Below the pieces are notes generated by a model. It was not told the DNA's origin. It did no database searches and saw only the letters and a list, made by a program, of their open reading frames with translations. Source: Acetatifactor sp. (lineage in GTDB: Bacteria; Bacillota; Clostridia; Lachnospirales; Lachnospiraceae). From it: 61,626 nt of DNA. Shown piece after piece: positions 1-8,206 of this stretch. Position numbers and translations under genes: made by a program. The number at the start of each line of letters is the position of its first letter. Within the stretch, counting starts at the first letter, position 1. The stretch is from contig JAILLF010000001.1 in the NCBI GenBank assembly GCA_024693365.1, positions 1 through 61,626 of the forward strand. Reading direction: 5' to 3'.

Positions 1-100
1 CAAAAGGAATATAGAATTTTGCAACAAGGATGGCACTGACAAGCAGTCCTGCTATAGCAGATATCATACTGGCCATATCCCACATTCTTTCCATACTCAT
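1..100 (-). CDS. Partial membrane protein, probable sensor kinase N-terminus
   Basis: Only the first 33 codons lie in the window; the gene runs off the left edge. The ATG at 98-100 overlaps the stop of the LytTR regulator (ATGA), and a strong AGGAGG lies inside the end of the regulator gene, so the two are translationally coupled. The visible peptide begins MSMERMWDMASM and enters a hydrophobic stretch (AIAGLLVSAILVAKF), which fits a first membrane helix. By position next to a LytTR response regulator, the partner would usually be a membrane histidine kinase of the AgrC/GHKL type. That identity is inference from context; no kinase motif is visible. Confidence 0.5.
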   Translation of the reverse strand, partial: MSMERMWDMASMISAIAGLLVSAILVAKFYIPF

Positions 101-810
101 GAACCTATCCTCCTGCGGCTGTATTCCATATATGCTTTAAGGAATCCGTCATATTCCCTTCTCGCAATCGGGATAATGTTGCCGCCAAGCGTTGTTACCG
201 ATGTCCTGTCATATCGTTCCACATATTTCATATTTACAAGATAAGACCTGTGTATGCGGTAGAAATCTTTCCCGGCAAGATTTTCAAGCACTGATAACTG
301 TCCGTAATACTCTATGCTCTCATTCTTCATGTGAAGGATGGTCTTTCTGTCATATACTTCTGCATATAAAAGCAGGGACAGATTCACCCTGATATGCGAT
401 GTACCGGACTGGATCTCAATATATTTATCTTGCTTACCGGATTCTGCCCCGAATCTCTCCAAGCCCTTCACTGCATTTTCAAGCACTTCCTTAAGTTTCT
501 CGTCTGCTACCGGCTTTACAAGGAAGTGGAACGCATGAAGATCAAAGGAATTGAACACTTGGTCTTCTTCACCCGTAATAAAGATCAGAATCTTTCTCCA
601 ATCCCTGTCCCGTAGTATCTTTGCCACATCCATGCCACTCATTCCAGGCATTTTAATATCAAGCAACAGAATATCCGGCAATACATCCGCGCCAAGTAAT
701 TCCTCTCCGGATGCATAAGTCATGATCTCTGCATCGGGGCAAATTTCTCCCACTTTCTCGGCAAGGATGGCACATATTCTTTTTTCATCATCACAAATAG
801 CTATTCTCAT
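97..810 (-). CDS. LytTR-family response regulator
   Basis: A 237-residue DNA-binding response regulator. The N-terminal receiver domain (about residues 1-120) has the acidic pair in ICDDEK and the phospho-acceptor Asp in LLLDIKMPGMSG. The C-terminal half is a LytTR domain, recognisable from YIEIQSG, the FYRIHRSYLVNMKYV helix-strand and the closing basic stretch IARREYDGFL. I prefer the ATG at 810 over the one at 822 because GGAG sits nine bases before it. The next gene, a probable sensor, overlaps the stop codon. A direct repeat at 933-963 has the geometry of a LytTR box, so the operon is probably autoregulated. The neighbouring relaxase remnant suggests that it sits on an integrated element. 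Confidence 0.9.
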   Translation of the reverse strand: MRIAICDDEKRICAILAEKVGEICPDAEIMTYASGEELLGADVLPDILLLDIKMPGMSGMDVAKILRDRDWRKILIFITGEEDQVFNSFDLHAFHFLVKPVADEKLKEVLENAVKGLERFGAESGKQDKYIEIQSGTSHIRVNLSLLLYAEVYDRKTILHMKNESIEYYGQLSVLENLAGKDFYRIHRSYLVNMKYVERYDRTSVTTLGGNIIPIARREYDGFLKAYMEYSRRRIGS

Positions 811-892
811 GGTTGTCTCCATTTCATTCCGGTCGGCGCAGAGCAGACATCCACCGGATGTCTTGCGTCCTCCCGCAGGGTATACTATATAG

Positions 893-963
893 ATATTATC
901 GGTTATTGTGCTCCGTTTAATTTCCCCAATGTAGTGAACGGTCGATTTTTTGCAGTGAATGGT
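893..963 (-). promoter_or_regulatory. LytTR-type tandem box and promoter
   Basis: On the minus strand ACCATTCACT (954-963) and ACCGTTCACT (933-942) form a direct repeat, 9 of 10 identical, 21 bases start to start, i.e. two helical turns. This is the spacing and core of BlpR/ComE/AgrA-type boxes. A TAATAT -10 candidate (893-898) lies 34 bases further on, with no good -35, as expected for an activated promoter. It drives the two-component operon. Confidence 0.55.
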
Positions 964-970
964 AATAAAT

Positions 971-1017
971 AAAAAAAATACCCGTAGCCATCAGCTCATC
1001 ACCGACAACTACGGGCA
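971..1017 (-). terminator. Rho-independent terminator after relaxase remnant
   Basis: On the minus strand CCCGTAG (1009-1015 arm) pairs with CTACGGG (981-987 arm) and is followed by a run of eight T with one A. It lies just past the stop of the relaxase remnant and upstream of the LytTR promoter. Confidence 0.7.
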
Positions 1018-1047
1018 TCCTAAAATAGCTTCTACATGATATTAGCT

Positions 1048-1950
1048 TTAGATTGCTATATCATGTTTTTTATCAGTTATAACAGTCAGGTTTCTCTTTT
1101 GAGATTCCATCTCACGAGATTTTTGCTTTCCGATTTCCAATTTTTCCTTCATAGACTTCGGTCTGATAAATTCCCTAAATACTTCCATGAGACCATGCTC
1201 GGAAACGAAATCCGTGAACTCTCTGACTTTACTCTTCAGTGAAGAAATCTGTTCTTTTAATCCGGCGATGGTTTTATCCTTTGCTTCGATTGCACTGGCA
1301 TATTGCCTGTTGAGATTTTCAAAAGTTCCGGCAACACGATATCTTGAAATCATTTTTTCGAAAGTTTTCTTCGGGAGCTTAACCATCGGTTCCCCTCCGA
1401 ATAAGCTCATGACATCCGATACCTGGGACTTAATTTCCTCAATTTCTTTTTCCACCGGCTTCCCTGCATCAAGGATCTTATCCAAAGCCTTTTCTTTCGC
1501 CACAACTTTTTTCTCAGCATCAGAGATTTGATCAGTGATCTCCTTTAGGATTTCCTTCTGTTCCTCAATATCCTTTTGACCGGATTCCAGATCATGATTC
1601 ATGTTTTCGATAACAGCTTCAACCTCAGTTTTCTCAGCATTGAGAATTTCAATTTCGGCTTCAGCAGCTTCCTTCTCTCTCATGGCTTTTTTATATTCCG
1701 GAATACTGTAGCTGTCACGATCCACACCAAGAACTTCAATCTCTATTTCATGTTCCTTGCAAAGTTCTGAAATATAAGCCCTTTCTCTTTCCTGCCAGTG
1801 CATAGTTTCGCTATCCGATTTGCTGACTGCCGGAGCAATTCCCATTTCCTGTAGTCCTTTTGTAAGACTGTTTCTTGTAGAAAGTCCGGTTTTATATCCG
1901 TGCGCCACCGGAATATAATCCAGGTGAAGATGCGGAGTTGCCTCATCCAT
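1048..1950 (-). pseudogene. 5'-truncated MobV/Pre-type relaxase
   Basis: The product starts MDEATPHLHLDYIPVA, which matches the HxH metal-binding motif in the middle of the catalytic domain of Pre/Mob (MobV) plasmid mobilisation relaxases. The normal 100 or so residues before this motif, including the N-terminal DNA-nicking strand, are absent. A TGA lies in frame two codons upstream of the ATG, and no relaxase-like peptide is visible in the other frames up to the guaA terminator. The rest is a long coiled coil rich in Glu, Lys and Ala (about residues 85-170, then 200-290), usual for the C-terminal part of this family. There is no good ribosome binding site. I read it as a remnant of a mobilisable or conjugative element, not a working relaxase. 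Confidence 0.75.
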
Positions 1951-2092
1951 ATATCAGATAACAGAAGCTCCTTTGGGCTTTGGGATAAATCCTCTGTTTG
2001 CGGCAGAGGATTTTATCTTTTTATGCATTCAAAATCCCCTGTAAATTATTCTGCACTGCAAAAGTGTACCCAAATCGTACCCAACGCCAATT
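1951..2092. other. Junction between element remnant and guaA end
   Basis: No gene is seen here. The stretch separates the broken relaxase from the guaA terminator and carries a short direct repeat, GTACCCAA-tC-GTACCCAA (2066-2083). Because the 3' end of guaA is a well-known integration target for genomic islands, the attachment site may lie between here and the guaA stop. The second att copy must be outside the window, so this is inference. Confidence 0.3.
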
Positions 2093-2137
2093 AAAAAATC
2101 CCTACAAGCCGCTTAAATTCACTGTTTGTAGGGATTT
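2093..2137 (-). terminator. guaA terminator
   Basis: Minus-strand AAATCCCTACAA (2126-2137 arm) pairs with TTGTAGGGATTT (2096-2107 arm), 12 bp, and runs into a T tract at 2093-2098. It lies 7 bases after the guaA stop codon. Confidence 0.8.
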
Positions 2138-2143
2138 CGTGTA

Positions 2144-3727
2144 CTATTCGAATTCTATGGTTCCGGGTGGCTTGGAGCTGATGTCATAGAGTACGCGGTT
2201 GACGCCGCGGACCTCGTTGATGATGCGGCTCATGGACCTTTGGAGAACTTCCCAGGGAAGGCAGGAGCATTCTGCGGTCATGAAGTCAATGGTCTGTACG
2301 GCGCGGAGTGCAATGGCGTAGTCATAGGTACGCTCGTCGCCCATGACGCCGACGGAGCGCATGTTGGTCAGGGCGGCAAAGTACTGATTCGGCATCCAGG
2401 GCGCCGTCACGCCATGCTCTTTCTTATAGGCATCTGCTGCCGCCTCCAGTTCCTCGCGATAGATGGCGTCAGCGTCCTGCACGATCTTTACCTTCTCTTC
2501 GGTCACGTCGCCAATGATGCGCACGCCAAGGCCAGGGCCGGGGAAGGGCTGACGGAATACGAGTTTTTCGGGAATGCCAAGCTCAAGTCCTGCCTGACGC
2601 ACCTCGTCCTTGAAAAGACTGCGAAGGGGCTCGATAATCTCCTTGAAATCAACGAAATCAGGAAGTCCGCCCACGTTATGATGGGACTTGATCACGGCAG
2701 ACTCGCCGCCAAGGCCGCTCTCCACCACGTCGGGGTAAATGGTGCCCTGTGCCAGGAAGTCTACGGCACCGATCTTCTTTGCCTCTTCCTCAAACACGCG
2801 GATAAATTCTTCGCCAATGATCTTGCGCTTGCGCTCCGGCTCGGTCACGCCTGCAAGCTTTACGTAATAACGGTGCTGCGCATTTACGCGCACAAAATTC
2901 AGATCAAACTGTCCGCCTTCGCCAAAGACGCTTTCCACTTCATCGCCCTCGTTCTTGCGGAGCAGGCCGTGATCTACAAATACGCAGGTGAGCTGCTTTC
3001 CGATGGCTCTGGAGAGAAGTCCTGCCGCAACGGAGGAATCCACGCCGCCGGAAAGGGCAAGCAACACGCGGCCGTTGCCAACCTTCTTGCGGATTTCTTC
3101 AATGGTGCTTGCCACGAAGGAATCCATTCTCCAAGTTCCCGCGCAGCCGCAAATGTTTCTCACGAAGTTATAGAGCATCTTGGAGCCTTCTGCCGTATGG
3201 AGCACTTCCGGATGGAACTGGATGGCGTAGAGGCCTTTTTCCTGGCACTCGGCAGCTGCCACGGGGCAGTTTGCCGTCGTTGCAACCGCGCGAAAGCCCG
3301 GCGCAAGCTTTGAAATATAATCAAAATGGCTCATCCAGCAGACGGTGTGCGGCGTTACGTTCGCAAAGAGCGGCGAAGTCACGTCCACGTCAACCTCGGT
3401 CTTGCCGTATTCCCTTGCCGCCGCACGCTCCACCTTGCCGCCAAGCACGTGGCTCATGAGCTGTGCGCCGTAACACAGGCCAAGCACGGGAACGCCAAGC
3501 GCAAAGAGTTCGGGCGAGCAGGTTGCCGCACCTTCCTCATAACAGCTGCTCGGTCCGCCGGTCAGGATGATGCCCTTGGGATTCATGGCCTTGATCTTTT
3601 CAATGTCCGTTTTGTAAGAATAAATTTCGCAGTATACGTTGCATTCGCGCACGCGTCTTGCGACTAGTTGGTTGTACTGTCCGCCAAAATCAATGACCAG
3701 TACCTTCTCCTGGGAGATGTTTTCCAT
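2144..3727 (-). CDS. guaA: GMP synthase (glutamine-hydrolysing)
   Basis: Converts XMP to GMP with ATP and glutamine, the last step of guanine nucleotide synthesis, in the cytosol. The 527-residue length is normal. The N-terminal class I glutamine amidotransferase has its nucleophile Cys in GLCYGAQL and the His/Glu pair in QFHPEV. The ATP-pyrophosphatase domain follows, with the P-loop [12 protein letters not shown]. The C-terminal dimerisation domain ends in [10 protein letters not shown], the standard guaA ending. I chose the ATG at 3727 because an AGGAGG lies six bases before it; an ATG 27 bases upstream lacks one. The gene is monocistronic, with its own promoter and terminator. Its 3' end abuts the remains of an integrated element. 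Confidence 0.97.
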   Translation of the reverse strand: MENISQEKVLVIDFGGQYNQLVARRVRECNVYCEIYSYKTDIEKIKAMNPKGIILTGGPSSCYEEGAATCSPELFALGVPVLGLCYGAQLMSHVLGGKVERAAAREYGKTEVDVDVTSPLFANVTPHTVCWMSHFDYISKLAPGFRAVATTANCPVAAAECQEKGLYAIQFHPEVLHTAEGSKMLYNFVRNICGCAGTWRMDSFVASTIEEIRKKVGNGRVLLALSGGVDSSVAAGLLSRAIGKQLTCVFVDHGLLRKNEGDEVESVFGEGGQFDLNFVRVNAQHRYYVKLAGVTEPERKRKIIGEEFIRVFEEEAKKIGAVDFLAQGTIYPDVVESGLGGESAVIKSHHNVGGLPDFVDFKEIIEPLRSLFKDEVRQAGLELGIPEKLVFRQPFPGPGLGVRIIGDVTEEKVKIVQDADAIYREELEAAADAYKKEHGVTAPWMPNQYFAALTNMRSVGVMGDERTYDYAIALRAVQTIDFMTAECSCLPWEVLQRSMSRIINEVRGVNRVLYDISSKPPGTIEFE

Positions 3728-3891
3728 ATGTTTCCTCCTGGTATTGCGCGCCATTTACGTGCCGGGCATTGGCCCGCCGACACGCCCCTCGCTTTTGGAT
3801 TTCAAACTGGGTTCGTAATTCAGCACCGCGTGCCCTGCGGCACGCCTTTGCTTCGTTCAGGATCGCGGATTCACTCCGTGAATCTTCGACT

Positions 3892-3920
3892 ATTATAAAA
3901 TATCAATATCGCTATGACAA
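3892..3920 (-). promoter_or_regulatory. guaA promoter
   Basis: Minus-strand TTGTCA (3915-3920), a 17-base spacer and a perfect TATAAT (3892-3897). The roughly 155-base leader down to the guaA start holds three small GC-rich hairpins but not the conserved joins of a purine riboswitch. Confidence 0.8.
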
Positions 3921-3927
3921 GATTTTT

Positions 3928-3956
3928 TTTACAAACATGGAAGAAAGTGATATACT
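3928..3956 (+). promoter_or_regulatory. Promoter of the CbiT-like gene
   Basis: TTTACA (3928-3933), a 17-base spacer and TATACT (3951-3956). It stands back to back with the guaA promoter; the two -35 boxes are eight bases apart. The 336 bases between the two genes are therefore a shared regulatory region with no gene of their own. Confidence 0.7.
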
Positions 3957-4062
3957 ATACGTGCGCAGGCGCATTTCGCATTCTATTTCCACACGGAAAT
4001 GATTGGCTGCCTGCATGCTGCGAATCTTCTCGCTAAAACATACTACGTAAGGGGGATTTACC

Positions 4063-4968
4063 ATGGAGAAGCAGATTTTTACGAATGAAGTGATCTTAAG
4101 TTGGATGCAGTATTTTGCAAAGAATACGACGCTGGACCTGGAGCACGTAAAAATGATCGACATCACGAAGAAGAACAAGAACCTGATCCCCACGGTGGAG
4201 GCTCACAAGACCACCATGGTGTTTACCAACGCAGGAATCGATGACATTTTCTATCGCCTGTGGAGCGTAGGCTTGGGAGAATGCGAAGTATGGTATAACG
4301 AGGGTTCCGATCCCGACGGTCCCATTCTGCATCAGCAGGTGAAGGACATGATCGACCGCGGCATCAATGCTTCCGCCGGCATGCTGATTCTGAATCCTAA
4401 TGCAAGAAATACGGCAAAGATCGGCCTGAGCAATGAGAAATTCCAGCGCGGCTCCATTCATTACGTAGGCAGCGAGATCCGCGCCGTGATCCTGAATAAG
4501 ATGGCGGTGGATCCCCAGGACGACCTGGTGATCATCGGCGGCGAGAGCATTGCCATCGAGGCAGCCCTGCAGGCTCCAGAAGGCAGCGTGATCGCAGTGG
4601 AATACAGCAAGTCGGACCGTATGACTCTTGAGGATAACGTGTCGCATTTCGGCCTGCACAACGTGAAGATCATTGATCACGTGGACGAAGAAACCATGAA
4701 GTATTGCCCGAAGCCCGTACTCGTATTTCTGGTGGCATCCGCCAGCACCGATCAGGAGCTTCGGTTCCTCACAAAACTCAATCCCGAGATCAACGTAGTC
4801 GTATATACCCTGGACTTCAAGGTAGCAGCGGGCATTCAGGCAACGCTCCAGGAGCTCGGTCTGGAGGATGTAGAGACGATCCAGATTTCCGTCGCTAAGC
4901 TCGGCAGCAACAACACCTTCAAGCAGGAGCCCGCTCCCTGGATCATCACTGCAAAATCTCGCATATAA
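4063..4968 (+). CDS. CbiE/CbiT-like methyltransferase-fold protein, function unknown
   Basis: A 301-residue soluble protein. Residues about 130-240 resemble CbiT, the precorrin decarboxylating methyltransferase: VRAL-like entry (SEIRAVILNKM), a beta strand DLVIIGG, IAIEAALQAPEGSVIAVE, and a later NVKIID. The glycine-rich SAM loop, normally GxGxG, reads GGESIA, so cofactor binding is doubtful. The first 125 residues (CEVWYNEGSDP, GMLILNPNA) look weakly like the CbiE half. No cobalamin biosynthesis gene is in the window. It has its own promoter, a GGGGG ribosome site seven bases from the ATG, and no partners. A diverged stand-alone paralogue is the best reading; a true corrin role is unlikely. 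Confidence 0.55.
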   Translation: MEKQIFTNEVILSWMQYFAKNTTLDLEHVKMIDITKKNKNLIPTVEAHKTTMVFTNAGIDDIFYRLWSVGLGECEVWYNEGSDPDGPILHQQVKDMIDRGINASAGMLILNPNARNTAKIGLSNEKFQRGSIHYVGSEIRAVILNKMAVDPQDDLVIIGGESIAIEAALQAPEGSVIAVEYSKSDRMTLEDNVSHFGLHNVKIIDHVDEETMKYCPKPVLVFLVASASTDQELRFLTKLNPEINVVVYTLDFKVAAGIQATLQELGLEDVETIQISVAKLGSNNTFKQEPAPWIITAKSRI

Positions 4969-4978
4969 ACTTTAAACA

Positions 4979-5018
4979 GTGTCACGGGGATATGTCAGCA
5001 GACACATCCCCGTGACAC
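4979..5018. repeat. REP-like palindrome, copy A
   Basis: A 40-base element with 18-base arms (one A-C mismatch) around an AGCA loop, starting GTGTCACGGGGA. It lies between two convergent genes. There is no T tract on either side, so it is not a classical terminator. It shares its core with copies at 41473, 45388 and 47938. Confidence 0.8.
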
Positions 5019-5024
5019 ATTGCG

Positions 5025-5915
5025 TTACTGCAGCAACTCTGACAAAGGGGCGAAGGAGTAGCCCATTTCCTCCCATTTGGCGAGGAGGTCGTCGAGGATT
5101 TCGGCATTGGTTTTGGAGGTGTTGTGGAGAAGGACGATGGCGCCCGGATGGATGCGCGTGGTCAGCTTGGAGAAGGCTTCCTCACGTGTCGGCTGATCAT
5201 TTACGTTCCAATCAACGTAGGCCAGACTCCAAAAGAAGGTCGCATAACCCAGTTCCTTTGCCATCTGCAGATTCTCCGTATTATACTTTCCCTGCGGCGG
5301 TCGATAATATGCCGGCATCTCTTGTCCGGTCACCTCAAAAAACTTTGTTCTGACGTCATCCATTTCCTTTTGAAAAGTTGCAAGATCAGATATTTTGGAC
5401 ATATCCGGATGGTGGTAGGTGTGGTCGCCCACGGCGTGACCCTCTGCCACCATTCTTTTTACCAGCTCCGGCGCAGATTCGAGATAATGCCCCACCACAA
5501 AGAAAGTCGCCGGTGCGCGGTGCTTTTTCAGCGCATCCAGTATCGCCTCCGTATTGCCATTCTCATATCCACAGTCAAAGGTTAGATAAATCGTCTTTTC
5601 CTCTCCCGGCGCCACGTAATATGCATTATATTCTTTCATCTCTTCCGTTGTTGCATTTCCCGCCGGCTTTGCTCCCTGGGTTCCAAATCCAAGTCCCCAG
5701 TTCTCCGTCCCCGGCAACATGGGAGAATTCAAGGCAAATGGCCATGCTTCCCGGCCGGTCATTCCGCCCTCATCCAGCACTGCACCGGAACTGGACTGGG
5801 CCCGCGTCCTTTCATCATACTCTTCAACATAATCAGCCAACCCTCTTCCGGCCAGGAATGCCATGAGCAGAAAGAGTAGCGCAGGAATAACTTTCTGAAA
5901 GGGATATGTCTTCAT
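5025..5915 (-). CDS. pdaA: PdaA-type polysaccharide deacetylase
   Basis: Removes the acetyl group of N-acetylmuramic acid during formation of the muramic delta-lactam of spore cortex, so it points to sporulation. The 296-residue product has an N-terminal signal/anchor (VIPALLFLLMAFLAG), then the NodB fold. Its motif reads TFDCGYENG, where Bacillus PdaA has TFDNGYENG; HTYHHP gives the metal-binding HxxxH pair, and RPPQGKYN, WSLAYVDW and HPGAIVLLH are the remaining family motifs. Spacing and order fit PdaA closely over the whole domain, including the ENWGLGF segment before it. The start at 5915 places the signal peptide correctly; an ATG 12 bases upstream is also possible. The next gene upstream is a Csp-like subtilase, which fits a spore-related neighbourhood. 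Confidence 0.88.
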   Translation of the reverse strand: MKTYPFQKVIPALLFLLMAFLAGRGLADYVEEYDERTRAQSSSGAVLDEGGMTGREAWPFALNSPMLPGTENWGLGFGTQGAKPAGNATTEEMKEYNAYYVAPGEEKTIYLTFDCGYENGNTEAILDALKKHRAPATFFVVGHYLESAPELVKRMVAEGHAVGDHTYHHPDMSKISDLATFQKEMDDVRTKFFEVTGQEMPAYYRPPQGKYNTENLQMAKELGYATFFWSLAYVDWNVNDQPTREEAFSKLTTRIHPGAIVLLHNTSKTNAEILDDLLAKWEEMGYSFAPLSELLQ

Positions 5916-6070
5916 TGTCGCTTCCATTTCCGTTTTTACGTCATTCTATTCCGCGTGACGCGCCGTTATGACTCTGTTCTGACGCGTGCCAATATACTCC
6001 CGCCCCAAGAAACGTTATAATGCGCAAGGAGGCTCGCCAATATGCCCAGGCTCGAAGGCATGTTATTTTC

Positions 6071-8038
6071 CTACGTGCGCAGGCTCGTAAAGGTGCCGTC
6101 CAAATCAAGTCGTCCATAACCCCATTCCTTGTTTGGATAGCTTAGATCAGGCTGGCGTTTTGCCCCGCGGATCAAATAGCCCTTCACCACGCGGCTGTCC
6201 GCAAAAATATTATTCCCCTCCACGACTGCCCATTGCATCAGCTGCGCCACGGCTCCCGCCGTCAAAGCCGCTGCAAACCCAGAACCGCTCTGCTTTCCGT
6301 AAATCGTGGAGACATCCACGCCGGGAGCGCAGATATCCGGCCGCGGCAAACCATTTCTTGAAAATCCCCGGCCCGATTCAATGTAAAAGCTTGCGTTTGC
6401 GGGATGATAGGCGGATACGGCGATCACCTCCGAAGCCATGGCAGGCTCCGTCAGAGTCACGTCTGGCTGTGGACTTAAGAAATACACCGGCGCCTGCTGA
6501 AACTGAAGCAGCGGAAGCCAAAGATCAAACACGCCGCCCTGCACATCCCCCGTCCCGTCACTCTGTCCAATGACGCGTATGGTCCAGATACCAGGTGTTG
6601 GCTCCACAAAGCGAAAGAAGATCAGTTCTTCCCCGGAATTTGGCTCAATCAGAGTCGAATAAATGGTCACGCGCGTCCTTTCATAGACAAAGCTAAAGGT
6701 AATGCTCTGGCGAAGGCCCAGTGAAATTGGCGGGATGACCTCTCCTCCCGGAGATCTGATCTCAACGTTTAATACGTTGGTTCTCCTTCCCCACAATTCC
6801 ATATAGAAACCGCCATTGCCCTCCGCCACGCGGATCTCCACGCTCCTTGCACTTGAAGCCGCCGTCGCCATTGCATTTCCTGCGCTATTTAGAGCCGCCA
6901 GAGTCCCATTCTCCGTCGGAGCGGCCAAATTCCCGCGAAAATGTCCTGCGCCATTTCCTTCGTTCCCCCCGCAAACAATGACGGCGCAGTTACGCTTAAG
7001 CGCCACCTGATTTAAATACGCAGACAGCGGGGAAGTCCCTGAATGATTTCCCATGGAGGTTCCAATGCCAAGGCATATCACCACGGGGCGCTGAAACAGC
7101 CTGACAAAGCCTTCACAATACTTTACCGCCAGCATCACGTCATTTTCCTGATAGGCCAGCGCCTCTGACGGAAGTAAGTAATAATTCTTTAAATACTCCT
7201 TCGCGGGCTTGAGCTTCACCACGACAATTCCCGCCTCCGGCGCAGCGCCGCGGAAGCCTTGGGGTATCCTGCGGAACGTGTCCGTCGCCGCGTTCCCGTC
7301 CAAGGTGCTTGCGGCGCCAAATCCGGTTGCGCTACCCGCCAAAGTGCCTTCAGCGCCAAATCCGGTTGCGCTGCCCGCCAAAGTGCTTTCGGCGTCAAAT
7401 CTTGCAATGCCGCTCGCCAAGACGCTTTCGGCCCCCAGACCTGCTACGCTGCCAGCAGCCACGCTTGCGAGGGCTGTTCCGTGTCCTACCTCATCCTCAG
7501 AAGGCACGACCTCGAATGGATTTGCACTACGAAGCGCCAGATTTATCTGTTCCCTTGTATATTCGCTGCCATAAAGGAAGCCCTCTGGCGGCGCTCCCGT
7601 CTGATCCGTTTGATCCCAGATTGCCTCTATGCGCGTATTCCCTAATTCATCGCGAAATAACGGACTTCGGTAATCAATTCCCGTGTCGATCAGGCAAATC
7701 AGCGTGCCAAAACCTGTTAGATTCAGCGGCGGCCCCTGCACCTGCGAGATTCCGCTTGCGATCAACGCCGCAGGATCAAATGGCACGGGTGCCTGCGTTG
7801 GCGGAAAGATGGGCTCATCCCCTTCGATCTGCATTAATCCGTAAAGCTTCGGAATCCCTTGATATTCATAGAAATCCGTTTCCAGGCTCGGCAAGGAACC
7901 ATTGTCCACGTAGATTACCTGGAAACGATCATTAATCTGTTCCGTACAAAGTACCGGAGCAATTTCTGAGCCGTCTACGGGAAAGTCGGTCAAGTAATCG
8001 TAGGTCTGTTCTGAAAGAATGGCTTGTTGGCAAGTCAT
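6071..8038 (-). CDS. Csp-like S8 subtilase with mutated active-site Ser
   Basis: A 655-residue subtilisin-fold protein without a clear signal peptide, of the type clostridia use in spore germination (CspA/B/C) and related roles. The Asp (about residue 118, LIDTGIDY) and His (about 186, EVGHGTALAS) are present, as is an oxyanion-type Asn in CGGNEGNG. The motif that is normally GTSxAA reads GSGFAAALTAG, so the nucleophile is Gly (codon 6278-6280); it is predicted inactive. A 52-residue tandem repeat (7301-7456) is inserted soon after the His. A beta-sandwich insert (about 390-520) precedes the last motif, as in Csp proteins. I chose the start at 8038 because GGGAGAA lies just before it; an ATG at 8071 has no such site. 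The neighbour is pdaA. Confidence 0.85.
   Translation of the reverse strand: MTCQQAILSEQTYDYLTDFPVDGSEIAPVLCTEQINDRFQVIYVDNGSLPSLETDFYEYQGIPKLYGLMQIEGDEPIFPPTQAPVPFDPAALIASGISQVQGPPLNLTGFGTLICLIDTGIDYRSPLFRDELGNTRIEAIWDQTDQTGAPPEGFLYGSEYTREQINLALRSANPFEVVPSEDEVGHGTALASVAAGSVAGLGAESVLASGIARFDAESTLAGSATGFGAEGTLAGSATGFGAASTLDGNAATDTFRRIPQGFRGAAPEAGIVVVKLKPAKEYLKNYYLLPSEALAYQENDVMLAVKYCEGFVRLFQRPVVICLGIGTSMGNHSGTSPLSAYLNQVALKRNCAVIVCGGNEGNGAGHFRGNLAAPTENGTLAALNSAGNAMATAASSARSVEIRVAEGNGGFYMELWGRRTNVLNVEIRSPGGEVIPPISLGLRQSITFSFVYERTRVTIYSTLIEPNSGEELIFFRFVEPTPGIWTIRVIGQSDGTGDVQGGVFDLWLPLLQFQQAPVYFLSPQPDVTLTEPAMASEVIAVSAYHPANASFYIESGRGFSRNGLPRPDICAPGVDVSTIYGKQSGSGFAAALTAGAVAQLMQWAVVEGNNIFADSRVVKGYLIRGAKRQPDLSYPNKEWGYGRLDLDGTFTSLRT
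7301..7456 (-). repeat. 39-bp tandem repeat, four copies, in frame in the subtilase
   Basis: Units at 7301-7339, 7340-7378, 7379-7417 and 7418-7456. Each encodes 13 residues of the pattern AGSATGFGAESTL. The first two units are nearly identical and the last is the most diverged, which suggests recent expansion. Confidence 0.9.
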
Positions 8039-8119
8039 ACAGTTCTCCCAAGAAAGAATGATCTGATACATTCTATGTAAGGAATGCCCAAAAAGTCAGT
8101 AACGTGCGTCGAATCGTTC

Positions 8120-8125
8120 ATTATA
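8120..8125 (-). promoter_or_regulatory. Possible -10 of the subtilase promoter
   Basis: A perfect TATAAT on the minus strand about 80 bases before the chosen subtilase start, directly after the GH5 terminator. No convincing -35 is seen (GTGACA at 20 bases is too far). Confidence 0.4.
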
Positions 8126-8129
8126 CAAG

Positions 8130-8156
8130 AAAAACCGGCGACGTATGTCACCGGTC
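8130..8156 (-). terminator. GH5 gene terminator
   Basis: Minus-strand CCGGTGAC and GTCGCCGG pair around ATAC (one G-T pair) and are followed by TTTTTC. It separates the GH5 gene from the subtilase. Confidence 0.75.
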
Positions 8157-8206
8157 TTACTTTTCCTTTTTTTATCCAAACTCCGTCAGCCCTCTTCTTC
8201 CGTCAT

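Noticed and set aside
2240..3313. A 357-codon plus-strand open frame opposite guaA
   Set aside because: guaA is certain on the other strand and fills the same span; the antisense frame shows no recognisable motif.
3728..3885. Purine riboswitch before guaA
   Set aside because: The leader has small hairpins, but the conserved loop and junction bases of a purine aptamer are not seen.
4063..4968. Assignment as a cobalamin biosynthesis enzyme
   Set aside because: The SAM loop is not intact and no corrin pathway gene is present in the window.
4979..5018. Ordinary bidirectional terminator between convergent genes
   Set aside because: The stem has no T tract on either side, and its core recurs at three other places, so it was called a REP-like element; a secondary role in termination is still possible.
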